A stretch of 50,049 nucleotides of DNA from NCBI GenBank assembly GCA_016871715.1, contig VHCO01000027.1:1-50049 (forward strand), given 5' to 3'. Made by a program: the position numbers and the translations under genes. A model generated the notes under the pieces. It did no database searches. It was not told the DNA's origin and saw only the letters and a list, made by a program, of their open reading frames with translations. Shown here in pieces: positions 48,069 through 50,049 of the stretch; the first letter of the stretch is position 1; every line of letters starts with the position of its first letter. This stretch comes from Verrucomicrobiota bacterium. GTDB taxonomy: Bacteria; Verrucomicrobiota; Verrucomicrobiia; Limisphaerales; J093.

Positions 48069-48910
48069 TCACCAGCCGAACGGATCAGGGGCGACGACGA
48101 CCCGCCGTTGGGCGGATTGTGGCGGCAGTCCGGCCGCGCCGCCGGTCTTGGCCTCCAAAGTGTAAATCCCGGGCTTGAGTCCACCGGTTTCAAATGTGCC
48201 ACGCAGCGTGCCGGTCGCGGCGGGAAGCGTTCGTTCGGCAACGCGGCGTTCGCCCCGCAGGAGCGCGATGGCAAGGGGGCCGTTTGCGACAGTGGCGTTC
48301 GCCGTCCAGGGAATGGTTTCGCCGACGTAGTATTCGTCGAGCGGCGTCGAGATCTTCAAGGGCGGCTCTTCGATCGTTTGCAGCGACACGTCATCCATGT
48401 AGAAGAAGCTCTTCTGGGCCAGCTCGGCCTCGGGGATGGCGCACCAGGTATGCATGTCCATGCTCTCCAACTCCGGGCTGAGGCGGCCTTCGGTCTCGAA
48501 GTGATTCCAGACGGAGGGGTCGCCCACTCCGCCGCTGTAGTAGAAACCCTCGCCAGGTTTGTCCTTCAGGTTCTGGCGTAATTGGAGGCCGGGAACGGTC
48601 GTGCCCGCGCCCAGCCTCGTCCAGTAGCCGAATCTCACCCGCTGGCCGTGTATTCGTCCTTCGGGCGGACCATGGCGGAGCCTCCCCGGTCAAAGGCCAG
48701 CAGGCCCTGAGCGGTTTCAAAGCCGTAGCTTCGTGCCGATGTGAACGTGTCGATGACTGTAACCTTGGTGAACCCGGTACGCGTGACCGAGGTTGGGGTG
48801 CCGAAGGTGAAGTTCAGAGGTTCCCCGGCGTTCGCCTGGGCGTGGATGCCAAACGCCAGGGCAACCACCGACACCACCTTGTGCAACTCCGTATGGTACG
48901 ATGTACTCAT
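48069..48910 (-). pseudogene. Chimeric remnant: CE12-like N-terminus joined to an unrelated C-terminal tail
   Basis: ATG 48910 begins a signal peptide (ELHKVVSVVALAFGIHAQAN) and the N-terminal domain often found before rhamnogalacturonan acetylesterases (EPLNFTFGTPTSVTRTGFTK, SYGFETAQGLLAFDRGGSAM). It stops at 48637-48635 after DEYTASG. In an overlapping frame follows the tail of another protein, GQRVRFGYWTRLGAGTTVPG, then FFYMDDVSLQTIEEPPLKIS and PGIYTLEAKTGGAAGLPPQS, which looks like the end of a carbohydrate-binding module. The esterase catalytic domain is absent. Confidence 0.6.
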
Positions 48911-48960
48911 TTCTCCAAGCCTACGGCGACGTTGCGAGTGACTCATAGGCTTTTGCTTTT

Positions 48961-49174
48961 TCGAGCTGGCTGGAGTGTGCCCGGACAGGAAGGGCGCTTC
49001 AAGGCGGAACGGGGCGGGATCGTGCCCTGCCCAGTGTCTGGTCGGCCGCCCGCGAGAACCGAAAGACGGTCGCAACCTCCGGCAGGGCCTCTCAGCGGGC
49101 CACAGCGGCTGCAAACCGCCGTCGCGTCGGCCACCGCGCGTTCCGTGCACCGTCGAGCGGATGGCTCGCCTCAC
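48961..49174. repeat. 214-bp direct repeat, copy 1
   Basis: Matches 49679-49892 without any gap, 13 mismatches in 214 (about 94 per cent), offset 718. It begins TCGAGCTGG and ends GGATGGCTCGCCTCAC. It lies upstream of the chimeric CE12-like gene. Confidence 0.92.
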
Positions 49175-49357
49175 GCGCGGGACGGGTGCCCGGGACGATC
49201 AACGGCGGCGGCGGCGCGGAGATTGGCCGCTGCGGGCGCTGTGCGCAAGAGTGGTCGGAGTTCGCTCAGTCAGACCACCGCAGGTGCCCAGGCGTGCTGT
49301 TCCTCCGCTTGCGACGACCATTGAACTCAGGCGACAAGGAGGCTATAGAAGACACTC

Positions 49358-49573
49358 ATGACGGTTCGAGACATTCAGGAAATGCGGGACATTGCCCCGT
49401 TCAAGCCCTTCGCAGTTCATCTCACCAGCGGGCGCACGTTGCAGGTAGTTACCCCTGACCACTTGCTGTTTTCGCCTCGCGGGGATCTGTTGGTCTTGTT
49501 CCCACCGGAGGGAGGGGTGTGTGTAATCGACCCGGATCAAGTGGCCAGCGTGGACGTGCAGACGGCGCAGTGA
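49358..49573 (+). CDS. Small conserved-looking hypothetical protein
   Basis: A 71-residue protein (MTVRDIQEMRDIAPFKPFAV, HLTSGRTLQVVTPDHLLFSP, LLVLFPPEGGVCVIDPDQVA). The layout (MTV.E...M....PF.PF.IHL..GR...V...D....SP.G....) is familiar from small planctomycete/verrucomicrobial proteins of unknown function. It is predicted to be a compact beta-rich cytoplasmic protein with no signal or motif. It lies exactly between the two 214-bp direct repeats, with AGGAGG about 12 bases before the ATG. Confidence 0.65.
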   Translation: MTVRDIQEMRDIAPFKPFAVHLTSGRTLQVVTPDHLLFSPRGDLLVLFPPEGGVCVIDPDQVASVDVQTAQ

Positions 49574-49678
49574 GTGTCGGACACCAGGGTGTTGCCGTCG
49601 GGCGCTCCATCGACTTGACTCCAAGGTTCCTCGTCCGGCCCCAATGGAATGGCTTGGCCAAGTTCGCAGGAAGCGTGT

Positions 49679-49892
49679 TCGAGCTGGGTCGAGTGTGCCC
49701 GGTCAGGAGGGGCGCTTCAGGGCGAAACGGGGCGGGATCGTGCCCTGCCCAGTGCCTGGTCGGCCGCCCGCGAGGACCGAAAGGCGGTCGCAACCTCCAG
49801 CGGGGCCTCTCAGCGGGCCACAGCGGCTGCAAACCGCCGTCGCGTCGGCCACCGCGCGTGGCGTGCACCGTCGAGCGGATGGCTCGCCTCAC
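49679..49892. repeat. 214-bp direct repeat, copy 2
   Basis: Second copy of the repeat at 48961-49174, same orientation. The two copies bracket the 71-residue gene. Confidence 0.92.
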
Positions 49893-49924
49893 TATGGCTA
49901 TGGCTCGGTCTTGGACTGGACCCG

Positions 49925-50049
49925 TCAGGGCGTCATCGACACTTGAACCCGATGAAAGCCGGAAGGGTGTGAGGCGGGGACTCTCAAGGTCATCACTCCG
50001 CCGTTGCCCGGCAGACTGACGGCACCTTCCACCTCCTGCCATTCGGCAT
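49925..50049 (-). CDS. C-terminal end of a secreted-type protein, continues past the right edge
   Basis: The minus-strand frame ending at TGA 49927-49925 reads AEWQEVEGAVSLPGNGGVMT, LRVPASHPSGFHRVQVSMTP. The W..V.GA......VP......FHRV pattern is the typical last strand pair of Ig/fibronectin-like tails on large verrucomicrobial extracellular proteins (from memory). Only about 41 codons are in the window. Confidence 0.5.
   Translation of the reverse strand, partial: AEWQEVEGAVSLPGNGGVMTLRVPASHPSGFHRVQVSMTP

Overview
The window reads as a chromosome segment of a GC-rich Verrucomicrobiota bacterium (Limisphaerales/Pedosphaera-like). This is an inference from several things together: a PEP-CTERM-type C-terminus, FecR and TPR envelope proteins, a FHA/serine-threonine kinase with DWG in place of DFG, sulfatases and GH127/GH2/CE12-type carbohydrate genes, and a dispersed palindromic repeat of a kind I associate with that group. 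No rRNA, CRISPR array or replication origin was seen. One tRNA gene (initiator tRNA-Met) is present.

Layout. 1-3.5 kb: a partial unknown gene, an inositol-monophosphatase-family enzyme, a small four-helix membrane protein, a lipoprotein and a TauE/SafE transporter. 3.7-5.8 kb: tRNA-fMet with promoter and terminator, then a lower-GC stretch with a Cys-rich putative toxin-like tail and a small membrane protein. 5.8-9 kb: FHA ORF overlapping a kinase-TPR-LRR receptor-like protein. 9-10.7 kb: remnants of katG and a sulfatase. 10.7-20.9 kb: a DUF1593-GH127 fusion, an O-antigen-ligase-like protein, a PEP-CTERM protein, a TPR membrane protein and a FecR protein. 20.9-28.3 kb: penicillin-binding protein 1C carrying an in-frame palindromic repeat, a second IMPase-like protein, three copies of a 31-bp repeat, a cyclophilin, a SecD-like lipoprotein with a probable frameshift, and endonuclease V. 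28.4-39 kb: a sulfatase/D-aminoacylase fusion, a CoA-disulfide-reductase/rhodanese, a site-2 protease with CBS domains, a two-component pair whose kinase carries an in-frame TAG, and an ADP-ribosylglycohydrolase-like protein. 39-44 kb: a decayed accessory/defence island with an IS66 remnant, N-terminal stubs of hsdR and hsdM, an intact-looking DUF5131 (Gp37/Gp68, three-Cys) gene plus its three-Cys-motif partner TcmP, and an internally deleted second N6-methylase. 44-50 kb: carbohydrate-degradation genes, most with an intact start and tail but a missing middle, followed by two 214-bp direct repeats around a small ORF.

How it fits together. The core stretches look like housekeeping, envelope and polysaccharide functions (export of surface polymers, anchoring of PEP-CTERM proteins, cell-wall synthesis, breakdown of sulfated or arabinose-containing glycans). 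The best candidates for something new are the DUF5131-TcmP pair inside the broken type I restriction locus, the two double-enzyme fusions (DUF1593-GH127 and sulfatase-D-aminoacylase), and the 90-bp palindromic element that has become part of the pbpC reading frame. The recurring start-kept, middle-lost genes are either real serial deletions or a mark of a chimeric assembly. That must be settled before the 39-50 kb region is interpreted further.
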